Shown: positions 45,901 through 54,907, numbered from the stretch's first letter. The stretch is DNA of 64,000 nt from Leptobacterium flavescens (GCF_010671605.1 NZ_JAABOO010000003.1:437993-501992), one strand, 5' to 3'. Made by a program: numbers and translations. Notes: generated from the letters alone by a model not told the origin.

Positions 45901-46334
45901 CCGGCATTACTCACATATATATCCAGTAGACCGTCCTGATTAATATCTACCATGGTAACCCCGGTAGACCAGGGTTTATTTCCTTCGACACCTGCGGATG
46001 CTGAGATATCCTCAAAGGTGAAATTCCCTTTGTTGAGATAAAGCTTATTGGCTCCCATATTGGCCGTCATATAAATATCGGACAGGCCATCATTATTTAT
46101 ATCGCCAATGGCCACTCCACCGCCGTTATAGAAGTTCCTGTATTTGAAAATGTTGAAATCCTTCTGGTTTTCCACTTTGTTGATAAAACTTACTCCTGTT
46201 TGTTCCGAAGATAGCTGTGAGAAGAGGGTCAAAGACTTTTCTTCGGCTTGCTGTTCTTTTTCTGACTGGCAGGAAGAGAGTAATGAAAGTGTAATTATAA
46301 GGCTCGTAATATTTTTAAAAACTCGAAATCTCAT
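42981..46334 (-). CDS. CRTAC-like FG-GAP/ASPIC lipoprotein 2
   Basis: 1117 residues, lipoprotein signal (SLLSSC). Same layout as its two neighbours: N-terminal propeller with DINNDGLSD and DYDKDGDLD loops, an ASPIC/UnbV domain near residue 530-610 (PSRGFQSSMDYP), a second propeller (DADGDGDNDL, DFDNDGDWD) and a C-terminal extension with four Cys (CVCGISC). The extra cysteines are not seen in the other two copies. 10-bp spacing from the third copy and 3 bp to the first keep all three in one transcript. Confidence 0.85.
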   Translation of the reverse strand: MRFRVFKNITSLIITLSLLSSCQSEKEQQAEEKSLTLFSQLSSEQTGVSFINKVENQKDFNIFKYRNFYNGGGVAIGDINNDGLSDIYMTANMGANKLYLNKGNFTFEDISASAGVEGNKPWSTGVTMVDINQDGLLDIYVSNAGNMEGNNHNNDLYINNGDLTFTEKAVEYNLAETGFSTHASFFDYDKDGDLDAYILNNSNIPVSSLGYADQRETRAQDWENVPEIFRGVGDLLLRNDGGKFTDVSEEAGIYGSLIGFGLGVMISDINGDLYPDIYVSNDFYERDYLYLNNGDGTFKEDIKNWISHLCLSAMGVDMADINNDGNADIFITDMLPEGDQRVKSVMEFEGYNVFKLKQSKDFYQQYIQNTLQLNNGNNSFSEVAYYSGVSATDWSWAGLLFDMDNDGFRDIYITNGVNHDLTDLDFVDFFANEIIQKMALTGRKEAIDSIINKMPVAPQPNYAYRNNHDITFSNEAENWGLGIPSLSNGAAYGDLDNDGDLDLVVNNVNMEAFLYRNNAESLTDHNYIKLNFEGKEGNKFAIGTTVKMYYEDNIVLQELIPSRGFQSSMDYPMTIGLGKAKTIDSIRVIWPDDRTQKLVNISANQQLQLKHSEAEDIYKPLKPEEKKTFLSELANNSMTAHKENNYTDFDYEGLISKMLSQEGPALAVGDINGDGNEDIFIGGAKGQAGAVYLHTGDGNIRPTLQPELEKELSYEDTAAAFFDADGDGDNDLMVGSGGNQVGQERNYRARLYLNDGKGRFSKVAENLPSVFKNISVIAPYDFDNDGDWDVFIGSRSVVGTYGIDPDHLLLENNGDGSFTNVTERLAYDLKDAGMVTNAIWADMDGDDKKDLLTVSEWGTPIIYKNSGRRLSRYASDLDSLHGWWNVVETADLDNDGDNDLILGNQGNNIHYKASEENPMKIWINDFDDNGTIEQIVTRNLDGKDFPLHQKKELTNQMVSLKKQNLKASEYAKRTVDELFPEEVFNNSIMKKVSISESVIAINEGGGKFTIKKLPPRVQLSCVCGISCSDVNNDGYVDLIMGGNNFEFKPQYSRLDADYGSVLLNDGNLGFNWQDYDESGFFVKNEIKHIKQFKDKSGKAFIITAINDDKPKIFKLNN

Positions 46335-46344
46335 TGTGTTGTTC

Positions 46345-49300
46345 TTAGTTCATTCTTTTTAAAAAAACGGGACTGTTATTATTAATAGAAATTATATAAT
46401 ATGCAGTGTCATCTATCATTATTTTTTCAATATCCCTGGCCGGGCCGGGAATATCAAAAAGCTGGTTTTTTCCCTCGGTAAAGAAACCGTTCCTGTCATT
46501 AAGTAGTAAGAGGCCGTGCAATGCATCTAATCTACCTAATTGTGTGCTAATTTCATAATTGTTTCCGGCAATTAACACATCCGGATAACCATCTGAATTA
46601 AAATCATCTACAAAGATGCTGTGAACAGAAGAGGTCTGTACTAAAAAAGGTAATTGCTTTACAGAAAAACTGTTGTTTCCGTTGTTTTCGAAATAGCAAC
46701 TGGCCAACTGATATAACTGTTTTTTAGATGCAGTTTTGATCTTGTTTTTGGGAAAGATCTCATCAAAATCGGCTTTGGCAAAATCCTTATAGGAAAGGTA
46801 CTTTTTATTAATGAAAGGCATTTGCTTTATCAGCTCGTCCTTGGATGCAAAAACCGTCTCCGTACCCTGGTAGAAATATGTTATTACAGGCTCTATACTT
46901 CCGTTATCATCAAAATCATTGCTGTATAATTTAAGGGGCTGCTTTTCGGAAGCTGTAAGTCGGGTATTAAGTCCCCAGTTGCCCGCCATAAGGTCTATAT
47001 CTCCGTCTTTATCAAAATCGGCCGCAACTACAGTATTCCACCAGCCGTTTGTCCTGTCCAGGCCCTTAAACTCCATAAGCTTAAGGGATTTTCCATCGTT
47101 GATGAATACGGATAATGGCATCCAGTGCCCTGTTAAAACAGCATCTTTAAAGTTATCTCCGTTAATATCTATCCATTGAATATCCTGTACCAGGCCAATG
47201 TCCCGGAAGGCTTTTGAGTAGGTGTCGGTTATGTCTGTAAAAGTTCCCTTTCCATTGTTCTCGAATAAGTATTGCCTTGGGGTTTTTCCGAATTGCCAGG
47301 GAATTCCGTTAGAGGTAATGCTCAGGTCCTGATCTCCGTCATTGTCCAGATCTACAGCTTTAACGGTTGATGCATTGAGGGAGATGTCCTTAAACTGAAT
47401 GGAATCTTTCTTAAAACTGCCATTCTCGTTAAAATACAAACGCGGGCTCAGAGCAGGGCCTTTTTTAAACTCATTCCCCCCGCTGACGATCAGCAGGTCC
47501 TGATCTCCATCATTATCGGCATCAAAGAAAAGCTGATCAACATCTTCGTTGATGATATCTGAAGAAAAGACTTCCTCCTCCGATATTTCAAACAGGCCTT
47601 CTTCTTTCTGAACCAGAAGCCGGGAAGCCTGCCCTTTGGCGCCGCCAATAAAAAGATCTTCTTTCCCATCGCCGTTTACATCAGCAACAGAGATCGCAGG
47701 CCCCTGGTTAGTATTGGCAAAGGGAATAAGGGGGTCCCTGTTAAATTCCAGGCTGGAATTTTCCGTATGCCGGAATGTTATCGGGCTCGGGGCATTTAAA
47801 AGATAATGCGGTTTTGAATTCCCGTTGTATTTTATGTATCCTCTGCGGGCGTTCCGCTTATCTACTTTGAGATGTTGATTGGGTTCCAGGTCTGTAAAGA
47901 ATTCGTAGGTCCTGTCCGGCCAGATCACTCTCAGGGAATCTATTTTTTCGTCGGTTCCCAGCCCTATATGGATCTGCGGGGATGAAGACGATAAATACCC
48001 TTTGGTGGCGTAATTTTCCTGTACGATCCTGGAATTGCCGCGGTACAGAATTACCCTGGCGCCTATTCCAAAGCGGTTGGTATCACTTCCGTCAAATTCC
48101 AGGCTAATGAAATTATTCTTTTCTTTCTTTTTGTCGGAGAGGTTTTCCAGAAGGTGTACCTCTTCATCTATATTACTGATGATCAGATCCAGATCTCCGT
48201 CCCGGTCCAGATCGTCGTAGATAGCTCCGTTGCTAAAGGAAGGTGTTTTTCTGAACCATTCTGAAGTGACATCAGAAAAAGTATTATCGCCGTGGTTTTT
48301 ATAGAAGTAATTCGGTACTTTCTTTTCGGGGAGCTCTTTAATAAAAGCCATTTCCTTTTCAGACATCCCCTGACTTATACGTTTTTGGATATTCTCATTG
48401 GCGATGAAATTGATAAAGTCCATATCATTGGTTGCGCCTTTAATTCCGTTGGAAATATGCAGGTCCTTAAAACCGTCGTTATCGAAATCGGCAAAAAGCG
48501 CACTCCATGACCATTCGGTAGCGGCAATACCACTGATAAAAGACGTTTCGCTAAAGCTAGAATTCCCCAGGTTGAGGTGAAGGGTATTCTGCATATATTG
48601 AGGAGCATAACCGTTTTTCAGATAATATTCATAGGTCTGATACGGATATTCCAGAGCCGATGTTTTATAGGTCTGAAGGTCTTCGGGTAACATATCCAGT
48701 GCAATAATATCCGGATAGCCATCATTGTTGATATCTGCAATATCGCTTCCCATAGAGAAATGAGCAGTGTGCCCCATTTTTGAGGGTTCTGTGGAGATAA
48801 TCTCCTTAAAACTGCCATCTTTCTGATTGATATAGAGATAATTGTTCTCAAAAAAGTCGTTGCTGACGTAAATATCGGGGTATCCGTCGTTGTTGACATC
48901 GCTTACGGAAACACCCAGACCATATCCTATTTTTCCCTGGAAAATGCCTGCTTCCTGTGAAACATCATAAAAATAACCATTGTCATTTCTGAACAATATA
49001 TCCCCGGAGAGAGAATCCGCTTCCATTCTTTTAGCTCCTTTGCCGTAATTGCTGTTAGGATGAACAGAATGATTGAGCAGGAACATATCCAGATCGCCAT
49101 CCAGGTCGTAATCTAAAAAAGCAGCCTGGGTGGAAAAACTCTGTATGTCCAATCCGTATTCGGAAGCCATCTCTTTGAAAGTCGGGATCCCTTTTTCATT
49201 TACGCCCTGATTAACATAGAGCAGATTTTTTCCTTTTAGGGTCTGATAATCCCCTATTTTACAGATATAAATATCGAGATAACCGTCATTGTTGATATCG

Positions 49301-49650
49301 ACATTTGTTACTCCCGTGGTCCAGCCACTGTTATTGACAATCCCGGAAACATCACTGATCTCCTCAAACTTCAGATCGCCTTTGTTTAGATACAGCTCAT
49401 CCTGCCCCTGGTTGGAAGTGAAATAAAGATCTGAAAAGCCATCATTGTTAAAATCGGCTGCACATACTCCTGCTCCATTGTAGTAATAGAGATAGGACAG
49501 AATATTCAGCTCGGGGGTGGGTTTCAAAGTATTTTTAAAATGGATACCTGTCCCTCCTTTCAGGCGAAATAATTTGGCTTCAGATCTGTTACAGGAAGGG
49601 GTAAGGCTAACAAAAATTAGTAACGTCAGTATAAAAACAAAACCTTTCAA
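46345..49650 (-). CDS. CRTAC-like FG-GAP/ASPIC lipoprotein 3
   Basis: About 1101 residues. The TTG at 49650 is chosen (MKGFVFILTLL, lipoprotein Cys in SLTPSC). The upstream ATG at 49698 lies in the loop of the terminator hairpin of the SusD gene and would lengthen the signal peptide abnormally. Domain order is the same as in the other two copies, with an ASPIC/UnbV domain (GIGARVILY; YATKGYLSSSSP; VWPDRTYEF). First of the three in transcription order, directly downstream of the second SusC/SusD pair. Confidence 0.82.
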   Translation of the reverse strand: MKGFVFILTLLIFVSLTPSCNRSEAKLFRLKGGTGIHFKNTLKPTPELNILSYLYYYNGAGVCAADFNNDGFSDLYFTSNQGQDELYLNKGDLKFEEISDVSGIVNNSGWTTGVTNVDINNDGYLDIYICKIGDYQTLKGKNLLYVNQGVNEKGIPTFKEMASEYGLDIQSFSTQAAFLDYDLDGDLDMFLLNHSVHPNSNYGKGAKRMEADSLSGDILFRNDNGYFYDVSQEAGIFQGKIGYGLGVSVSDVNNDGYPDIYVSNDFFENNYLYINQKDGSFKEIISTEPSKMGHTAHFSMGSDIADINNDGYPDIIALDMLPEDLQTYKTSALEYPYQTYEYYLKNGYAPQYMQNTLHLNLGNSSFSETSFISGIAATEWSWSALFADFDNDGFKDLHISNGIKGATNDMDFINFIANENIQKRISQGMSEKEMAFIKELPEKKVPNYFYKNHGDNTFSDVTSEWFRKTPSFSNGAIYDDLDRDGDLDLIISNIDEEVHLLENLSDKKKEKNNFISLEFDGSDTNRFGIGARVILYRGNSRIVQENYATKGYLSSSSPQIHIGLGTDEKIDSLRVIWPDRTYEFFTDLEPNQHLKVDKRNARRGYIKYNGNSKPHYLLNAPSPITFRHTENSSLEFNRDPLIPFANTNQGPAISVADVNGDGKEDLFIGGAKGQASRLLVQKEEGLFEISEEEVFSSDIINEDVDQLFFDADNDGDQDLLIVSGGNEFKKGPALSPRLYFNENGSFKKDSIQFKDISLNASTVKAVDLDNDGDQDLSITSNGIPWQFGKTPRQYLFENNGKGTFTDITDTYSKAFRDIGLVQDIQWIDINGDNFKDAVLTGHWMPLSVFINDGKSLKLMEFKGLDRTNGWWNTVVAADFDKDGDIDLMAGNWGLNTRLTASEKQPLKLYSNDFDDNGSIEPVITYFYQGTETVFASKDELIKQMPFINKKYLSYKDFAKADFDEIFPKNKIKTASKKQLYQLASCYFENNGNNSFSVKQLPFLVQTSSVHSIFVDDFNSDGYPDVLIAGNNYEISTQLGRLDALHGLLLLNDRNGFFTEGKNQLFDIPGPARDIEKIMIDDTAYYIISINNNSPVFLKRMN

Positions 49651-49687
49651 AAGCGTATCAATATCGTATAAGTTAAATATAAAAAAT

Positions 49688-49707
49688 AGGGCTGACATGT
49701 CAGCCCT
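49688..49707 (-). terminator. Hairpin between SusD and the CRTAC-like genes
   Basis: AGGGCTGACATGTCAGCCCT is a perfect 20-bp palindrome followed on the minus strand by TTTTTT. It is a strong rho-independent terminator 28 bp after the SusD stop and 38 bp before the next start, so it would limit, not wholly separate, expression of the downstream genes. Confidence 0.85.
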
Positions 49708-49734
49708 AAATCAATCAAATAATTAAACTTATTT

Positions 49735-51288
49735 TTAGTACCCGGGGTTTTGAACCAGGTTAGGGTTAGATAGTAATGCGTTTGGAGGTATCGGATATAA
49801 TTCTCTTGTAGAATCTCCTACAGACGCAGGGTCTTTAAACTCCCATGCTCTGGTAAACTGACCAAAACGAAGCATATCGTTACGTCTCCAGAATTCATAG
49901 TAAAGCTCACGCCCTCTTTCTTCCAGTAAATTAGTTTCATTAACACTTCCCAGAGCAGAGGCATTTCTCAAAGCTCTCAGAGTATTTACCATTCCGGTAG
50001 CATCTCCACCCATTCTCATCATAGCTTCTGCTTTCATAAGGTGGGCATCTGCAAACCTGAACACGATCTCGTGACTGGCAAAAGCACCGTTTACCGGGTG
50101 ATACTTAATGATCCTTACTCCGGTTCTTTCACTATTTCCGGAAAGGCCAGGAAGTTCTTTTGTGAATATCAGCGGATCTCCCGGACGATCGTTCAACGGA
50201 TCTCCGTTTACATTGTACTGCTGGTTGATAAGGAATCCGTATCCTATACCAAGGTTGGTAGCATCTGCATTAGTCGCATCCGGAACCCATCCTCTTCTTT
50301 CTTCCTGTCCGTCACCTACATAGTTGCTGTTAGGTGCACCTTCGAAGGTATCGTAGAATTCTGCAAGGGTAGTAAAACCGTTCCATCCACCTCCGGTATT
50401 ATCAGGAGATACCTGGTTGTAGTGCATTCCGTTCCATATTCTGTTACCTACGGAAGTTCTTGCAAACCATATGGTTTCATTATCCACACTTTCTGTAAAC
50501 AGATCAAAATAACCCGCCTGTAATGCGAAACCATCGGCTTCTATTGCATCTACCGCATCGATCACTGCCTGTAGATCGGCACTATCGGGAGTATCTGTTC
50601 CTTTATACCTGTGTGCGTTCAGACGCAATTTGGCCATCAGGAAGTTACCGGCTGCTCTCGAAGCTCTGTCTGTATCGGCACTCGGTCCTGTAACCGGCAG
50701 ATTAGGAATTGCTTCAGTAAGGTCCTGAAGAATAAAATCGTAAGCTTCGGAAGCCGAGAAAACCGTTGGGTTAACATCTGCACCTTCATCTGCTTCGCGG
50801 AAGGGAGCCTGTCCCCACATATCCATAACGAAGAACATACTGAAAGCTCTGAGGAACTGAGCCTCGGCCTTCTCCTGAGCAGAAGGGCTACTTCTGTCAT
50901 CTATGATCTCCGTAGCACGGAAAACATTCTGGTTAAGATTGTTCCACGTGTTAAGGATGTATTGGTGTGTCGGACTCCAGGTATGAGCGTGAAGTGTCCT
51001 CCAGATACCGTTATCTCCCCAGTCAGTACCTCTGGTAGGTACGAGGGTCTCATCTGTGGAAACTTCGTTCAGGGCGAAGAAATTCGCCTGATCTCCAAGT
51101 TGTCCGTAAATATCATTGTAAAGGTTATTCAGTGAAGCTTCCACATTTTCCACTCCATTAAATATACCTTGTGCCTGGTCTGTAATTATAGAATCCGTAG
51201 CTTCGATCTCCAGATCTGTACAGGAAACTACTAATAGGCCGGATAGTAAAACCGGAAATCCTATTTTAATCAATAATTTTCTTTTCAT
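49735..51288 (-). CDS. SusD/RagB-family nutrient-binding lipoprotein (second locus)
   Basis: 517 residues from the ATG at 51288 (the ATG at 51312 lies inside the SusC gene). Lipoprotein Cys in LLVVSC. Tetratricopeptide-like helical core with RAFSMFFVMDMWGQAPF and the C-terminal RGRELYYEFWRRNDMLRFGQF and YPIPPNALLSNPNLVQNPGY signatures of SusD. It is the lid of a SusC/SusD outer-membrane importer. Ligand unknown. The nearest enzyme-like genes are haloperoxidase-type and CRTAC-like proteins, not glycosidases. Confidence 0.9.
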   Translation of the reverse strand: MKRKLLIKIGFPVLLSGLLVVSCTDLEIEATDSIITDQAQGIFNGVENVEASLNNLYNDIYGQLGDQANFFALNEVSTDETLVPTRGTDWGDNGIWRTLHAHTWSPTHQYILNTWNNLNQNVFRATEIIDDRSSPSAQEKAEAQFLRAFSMFFVMDMWGQAPFREADEGADVNPTVFSASEAYDFILQDLTEAIPNLPVTGPSADTDRASRAAGNFLMAKLRLNAHRYKGTDTPDSADLQAVIDAVDAIEADGFALQAGYFDLFTESVDNETIWFARTSVGNRIWNGMHYNQVSPDNTGGGWNGFTTLAEFYDTFEGAPNSNYVGDGQEERRGWVPDATNADATNLGIGYGFLINQQYNVNGDPLNDRPGDPLIFTKELPGLSGNSERTGVRIIKYHPVNGAFASHEIVFRFADAHLMKAEAMMRMGGDATGMVNTLRALRNASALGSVNETNLLEERGRELYYEFWRRNDMLRFGQFTRAWEFKDPASVGDSTRELYPIPPNALLSNPNLVQNPGY

Positions 51289-51298
51289 GATTCTTTTT

Positions 51299-54200
51299 TT
51301 AGAATGTTGCATTTAAACCGAATGTGATCGTTCTTGGTCTTGGGAATGAGGTATAATCGATACCGAATACCGGGAGACCGTTTAATAGATCACCAGAACC
51401 TGGTGATACACTTACTTCAGGATCCAAACCACTGTAATCGGTAATTACGAATAAGTTCTGTCCTGTTAAAGATAATCTAAGCGATTTAATCGCACCCTCT
51501 CCACTTAGCGGTACATTGTAAGTAAGTGAAGCATTTTGCAGTCTTACGAAATCTCCGCTTTCAAGGAATCTTGTAGATACATCTGCTGCTGCATCCAATG
51601 ATTCCCCACTTGTCAATACGTCGGGTGTTACATTACGTCCACCTCTGAAAGCCCCTGCTGTAAAGAAAGCATTAGCCGTGTTATTGTAAATATAGTGTCC
51701 GAACTGTCCACTAAAGAAGGCTGAAAGGCTCCAGTTTTTATAGCTAAAATTAGTTGAAAATCCTGTTGTAATATCAGGTAAAGCACTTTTACCCACAAAT
51801 CTCTGAACATCTTCCTGAATCGGTTGTCCTGTTGTGGTGTCAAAACCTTCAAATTCCCTTAGGAAGAAGGAGAATAAAGGTTGTCCTTCCTGAAGTTTCT
51901 GGGCGAATGCCAGAGAAAGTCCCTGTCCGCGAATTGTACCTGCGTCGAACTCTCCGTCCAGCTCGTCAATAACATTATCGTTGTATGCTATGTTAAAGCT
52001 AACATCCCAGTTAAAGTCTTCAGATCTTACAACGTCATAATTGATGGCGAATTCAATACCTTCGTTAACTACCTTAGATCCCGGAAGGTTTAGGAATACA
52101 AAGGGCTGTACAGCCGGCTGAGCTGAAAATACCCTAAACAAGAGATCTGTGGTTTCTTTGCGATAAACATCGATACTACCGTTTAATCTGTCCCCGAAGA
52201 ATCCGAAATCCACACCGGCACTATACTGCAGTGTTTCCTCCCATTTCAGGTCGGGATTAGCAAATGCAGCTGCTGCAATACCAGGTATGTTTGGAATTTC
52301 ACCACCATCGTTAATAACATCTCCTCCTGTAAATCTTTCTCTCCTTACAAAGTTACCAAAACCTAATCCTTCCTGGTTACCGGTGATACCGAAACCGAGA
52401 CGAAGTTTTAAGGTGGAGAAAGCATCTCCTACGAAGTCTTCTTCACTTAACTTCCAGGCAAATGCACCTGAAGGGAAGTATCCGTATCTGTTGTTATCCC
52501 CGAAACGTGAAGAACCGTCAGCACGGATCGTTCCGGTAAAGAGATATTTATCTGCAATTGTATAATTAACCCTTGCAAAGAAGGACTGTAATTCGTCTTT
52601 ATTATTAAATGTATCTGTAAAGATCGACTGTATTCTAAGATTGTCCGGAGCTGCAATGTTATCGGTAACAGGATTTGGGAAAAGCCTGTTAACAAATACA
52701 TCTGTCAGGTTAGTTGCAAAACCGTACTGCTGATAAGAACCGTCAATACTGTCTTCGATAAGATTGGCTGCACGTGCAAGATCATTTACCATCTGGTTCA
52801 GATCCTGTGTAGCAAATCCCCATCCGTTAATATTTCTTCCGCTTCTGTTAAAGTCCTGGAATGAATACCCGACAAGGGCTTCTAAATTAGAATTCTCAAA
52901 CTCTTTATTATAAGTTAATGTAGCTTCTAATAATCTGTTTCTAGCGTCTATTTCATTGATCGCTCCACTACCATTACCAAATGTTCCCTGATCAAAGTTC
53001 CTTGCCAGAGCTGAAGCAACAGATCCTCTGGAAGAATCTGATTCGTCATAACCGAAATTAACTTTTCCAACCAGCTCGGATGTGAAATCGTATTCTGCCG
53101 AGAAATTAAGTAATAATCTGTTTGTATTTGTTGTACTCTGCGTATATGCAAGTAAAGTAGCCGGGCTTAAGAGACCTCCTGTTCCGTCGAAATCAGGATC
53201 TGTAGGCCAGGTCGGGTTTGCAGAATAAGCAGCACCGAGTAAATCTCCTCTAAATCCTGCACTACCACTTAATGGCGGAGATTCATCATTTACTCTCGAC
53301 AAGGAAGCCTGTAGATTTAGTTTAAGCCTATCATCCAGGAAACGGTGAATTGCATTTACCCTTCCGGTGATCCTTTCAAGAGAAGAATTCTGAATTACCC
53401 CGAATTGCTCTCCATAACCGAGAGTAGCTCTAACCGAACCTTTTCCGTAATTGTTGGAGTAAGATAAATTGTGATTCTGAGAAGCAGTAGATCGGGTTAC
53501 GATACTCTGCCAGTCCGTATTTCCGCCAAAACTTCTTTCAGCTACGTTAAGGCCTAATCTGGCGGATTCAGATAAGTAATCTTCTGCACTTAATAAATTG
53601 AATTCTTCGGCAGGCTCTGAATAACTCAGGGAAGAACTTAATTCCCAAACTCCTCCGGCTCCTGCCTTACCACTTTTAGTTGTGATAATTACTACTCCGT
53701 TAGCTCCACGTGAACCATAGATAGCGGTAGCGGACGCATCCTTCAGGATACTTATGCTTTCTATGTCGTTGGGATTAAGGAAGTTTAAAGGGTTTCTGGC
53801 ACTACTTGTACCGAAACCGATATCTGTTCCTTCGGAGGACGTGTCGTCTCCTGCTAATGGCACACCATCTACAACAAATAGCGGATTGTTGTTAGAACGT
53901 ACGGAGTTGGTACCACGAATACGAATTGCAATACCTGCTCCCGGTTCACCACTGGTCTGTGTTATCTGAACCCCTGCGGTCTTACCCTGTATCAATTGTT
54001 CGGGGGATGCAATAACTCCTCTGTTAAAATCTTCGGAAGTTACCGACGTTACCGCTCCGGTTGCATCTTTAACGGTGGTCTGACCATAACCGATAATTAC
54101 CACTTCATCAAGCTGACTTGCATCTTCTACGAGTGTTACGTTAATGGTCGTTCTGCCGTTTACCGCGATCTCCTGTGTTTTGAATCCTACATAACTAAAA

Positions 54201-54412
54201 ACTAAAACTGCATTGGTTGCAACATTATTTAGTGTATAGTTCCCATCAAAATCGGTTTGCGTACCGTTGGTGGTACCCTTTACGATAACGTTTGCGCCTG
54301 CCAGCGGACCGTTAGCGTCAGATACCGTTCCTGTAACGGTTTGTGCCTGTGTCATGCCAAAGCAAATCAAAGCTCCGAACATTAGCAAGCCCTTTAGTAG
54401 ACTATTCTTCAT
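51299..54412 (-). CDS. SusC/RagA-family TonB-dependent transporter (second locus)
   Basis: 1037 residues: signal peptide, carboxypeptidase-like domain (about 24-100, QTVTGTVSDANGPLAGANVIV), plug with IRIRGTNSVRSNNNPLFVVDGVPL and the SILKDASATAIYGSRGANGVVIITTK signature, then the barrel (end RTITFGLNATF). Complete and typical of SusC. Pairs with the SusD gene 10 bp downstream. The upstream region carries a LacI-type palindrome, which suggests repression or activation by a sugar. Confidence 0.92.
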   Translation of the reverse strand: MKNSLLKGLLMFGALICFGMTQAQTVTGTVSDANGPLAGANVIVKGTTNGTQTDFDGNYTLNNVATNAVLVFSYVGFKTQEIAVNGRTTINVTLVEDASQLDEVVIIGYGQTTVKDATGAVTSVTSEDFNRGVIASPEQLIQGKTAGVQITQTSGEPGAGIAIRIRGTNSVRSNNNPLFVVDGVPLAGDDTSSEGTDIGFGTSSARNPLNFLNPNDIESISILKDASATAIYGSRGANGVVIITTKSGKAGAGGVWELSSSLSYSEPAEEFNLLSAEDYLSESARLGLNVAERSFGGNTDWQSIVTRSTASQNHNLSYSNNYGKGSVRATLGYGEQFGVIQNSSLERITGRVNAIHRFLDDRLKLNLQASLSRVNDESPPLSGSAGFRGDLLGAAYSANPTWPTDPDFDGTGGLLSPATLLAYTQSTTNTNRLLLNFSAEYDFTSELVGKVNFGYDESDSSRGSVASALARNFDQGTFGNGSGAINEIDARNRLLEATLTYNKEFENSNLEALVGYSFQDFNRSGRNINGWGFATQDLNQMVNDLARAANLIEDSIDGSYQQYGFATNLTDVFVNRLFPNPVTDNIAAPDNLRIQSIFTDTFNNKDELQSFFARVNYTIADKYLFTGTIRADGSSRFGDNNRYGYFPSGAFAWKLSEEDFVGDAFSTLKLRLGFGITGNQEGLGFGNFVRRERFTGGDVINDGGEIPNIPGIAAAAFANPDLKWEETLQYSAGVDFGFFGDRLNGSIDVYRKETTDLLFRVFSAQPAVQPFVFLNLPGSKVVNEGIEFAINYDVVRSEDFNWDVSFNIAYNDNVIDELDGEFDAGTIRGQGLSLAFAQKLQEGQPLFSFFLREFEGFDTTTGQPIQEDVQRFVGKSALPDITTGFSTNFSYKNWSLSAFFSGQFGHYIYNNTANAFFTAGAFRGGRNVTPDVLTSGESLDAAADVSTRFLESGDFVRLQNASLTYNVPLSGEGAIKSLRLSLTGQNLFVITDYSGLDPEVSVSPGSGDLLNGLPVFGIDYTSFPRPRTITFGLNATF

Positions 54413-54514
54413 AAATAGAAAATTTAAAGTTTAAATAGTTAGTTGAACATAGTTTAAAACCTAAAGCTATGTAAATAATTTGTTAAATTACTAATATGAG
54501 AAGGCAAAACAAAT

Positions 54515-54530
54515 ACGAAAACGTTTTCGT
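54515..54530. promoter_or_regulatory. LacI-family operator-like palindrome
   Basis: ACGAAAACGTTTTCGT is a perfect 16-bp palindrome centred on CG, the form used by LacI/GalR-family repressors (compare the general NNGAAAACGTTTTCNN type). It lies about 105 bp before the SusC start and about 45 bp upstream of the candidate -7 box. No LacI-type gene is in the window. Confidence 0.6.
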
Positions 54531-54674
54531 GTTAATAACTTTATTTGCTTGCTAATATGTTAAGGAATAATTGATTATGTCGAAGAATTGACAAAGAATG
54601 CTCAATAATTTTGTGAATTTAGGAACTAAAATGATAAAAACAAATTATCTGAGAACAATTTTTTTTTAACAAAA

Positions 54675-54700
54675 AAAAGTGCCCTGTTTAAGGCACTTTT
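54675..54700 (-). terminator. Rho-independent terminator of the starch locus
   Basis: AAAAGTGCC and GGCACTTTT pair around an 8-nt loop, with eight T residues in a row on the minus strand. It ends the transcript of the FN3-like lipoprotein gene 208 bp downstream of its stop. Confidence 0.8.
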
Positions 54701-54879
54701 CAGCGATTTTTACATTTAAGGAAATTAAGGTTTTTCCGGTTTAAAATTAAATATAGATCCAATCGCTTTATAATAATTAATAATTCTTCAGTGTTCCGAT
54801 CGGGAAGATTTCCGCCCTTATCAAAGAGATTTGGATTGTTAATTTCTCTTCTCAGGAAGTCTATTTTAACATTTCACCT

Positions 54880-54892
54880 AAAAGTGCCTTAA
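54880..54892 (-). promoter_or_regulatory. Arm able to compete with the terminator hairpin
   Basis: AAAAGTGCCTTAA is fully complementary to TTAAGGCACTTTT at 54688-54700, a 13-bp match against 9 bp in the terminator. Pairing would occupy one arm of the terminator, 179 nt apart on the transcript. Confidence 0.35.
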
Positions 54893-54907
54893 CAATTTGA
54901 TAATCAT

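Larger units (their letters stand above)
54413..54907 (-). other. Regulatory intergenic region upstream of the second SusC gene
   Basis: No gene seen in 495 bp. Holds the LacI-type palindrome (54515-54530), a possible weak -7 box TAGCTTTA on the minus strand (54462-54469), the terminator hairpin (54675-54700) and the complementary arm at 54880-54892. The stretch 54530-54670 is AT-rich and without other visible signals. Confidence 0.6.

Noticed and set aside
49698-49698. ATG start for the third CRTAC-like gene
   Set aside because: It lies in the loop of the SusD terminator palindrome and gives an abnormal signal peptide; the TTG at 49650 fits better.
49688-49707. Palindrome read as a repressor operator
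   Set aside because: The T tract and position after the SusD stop make it a terminator.
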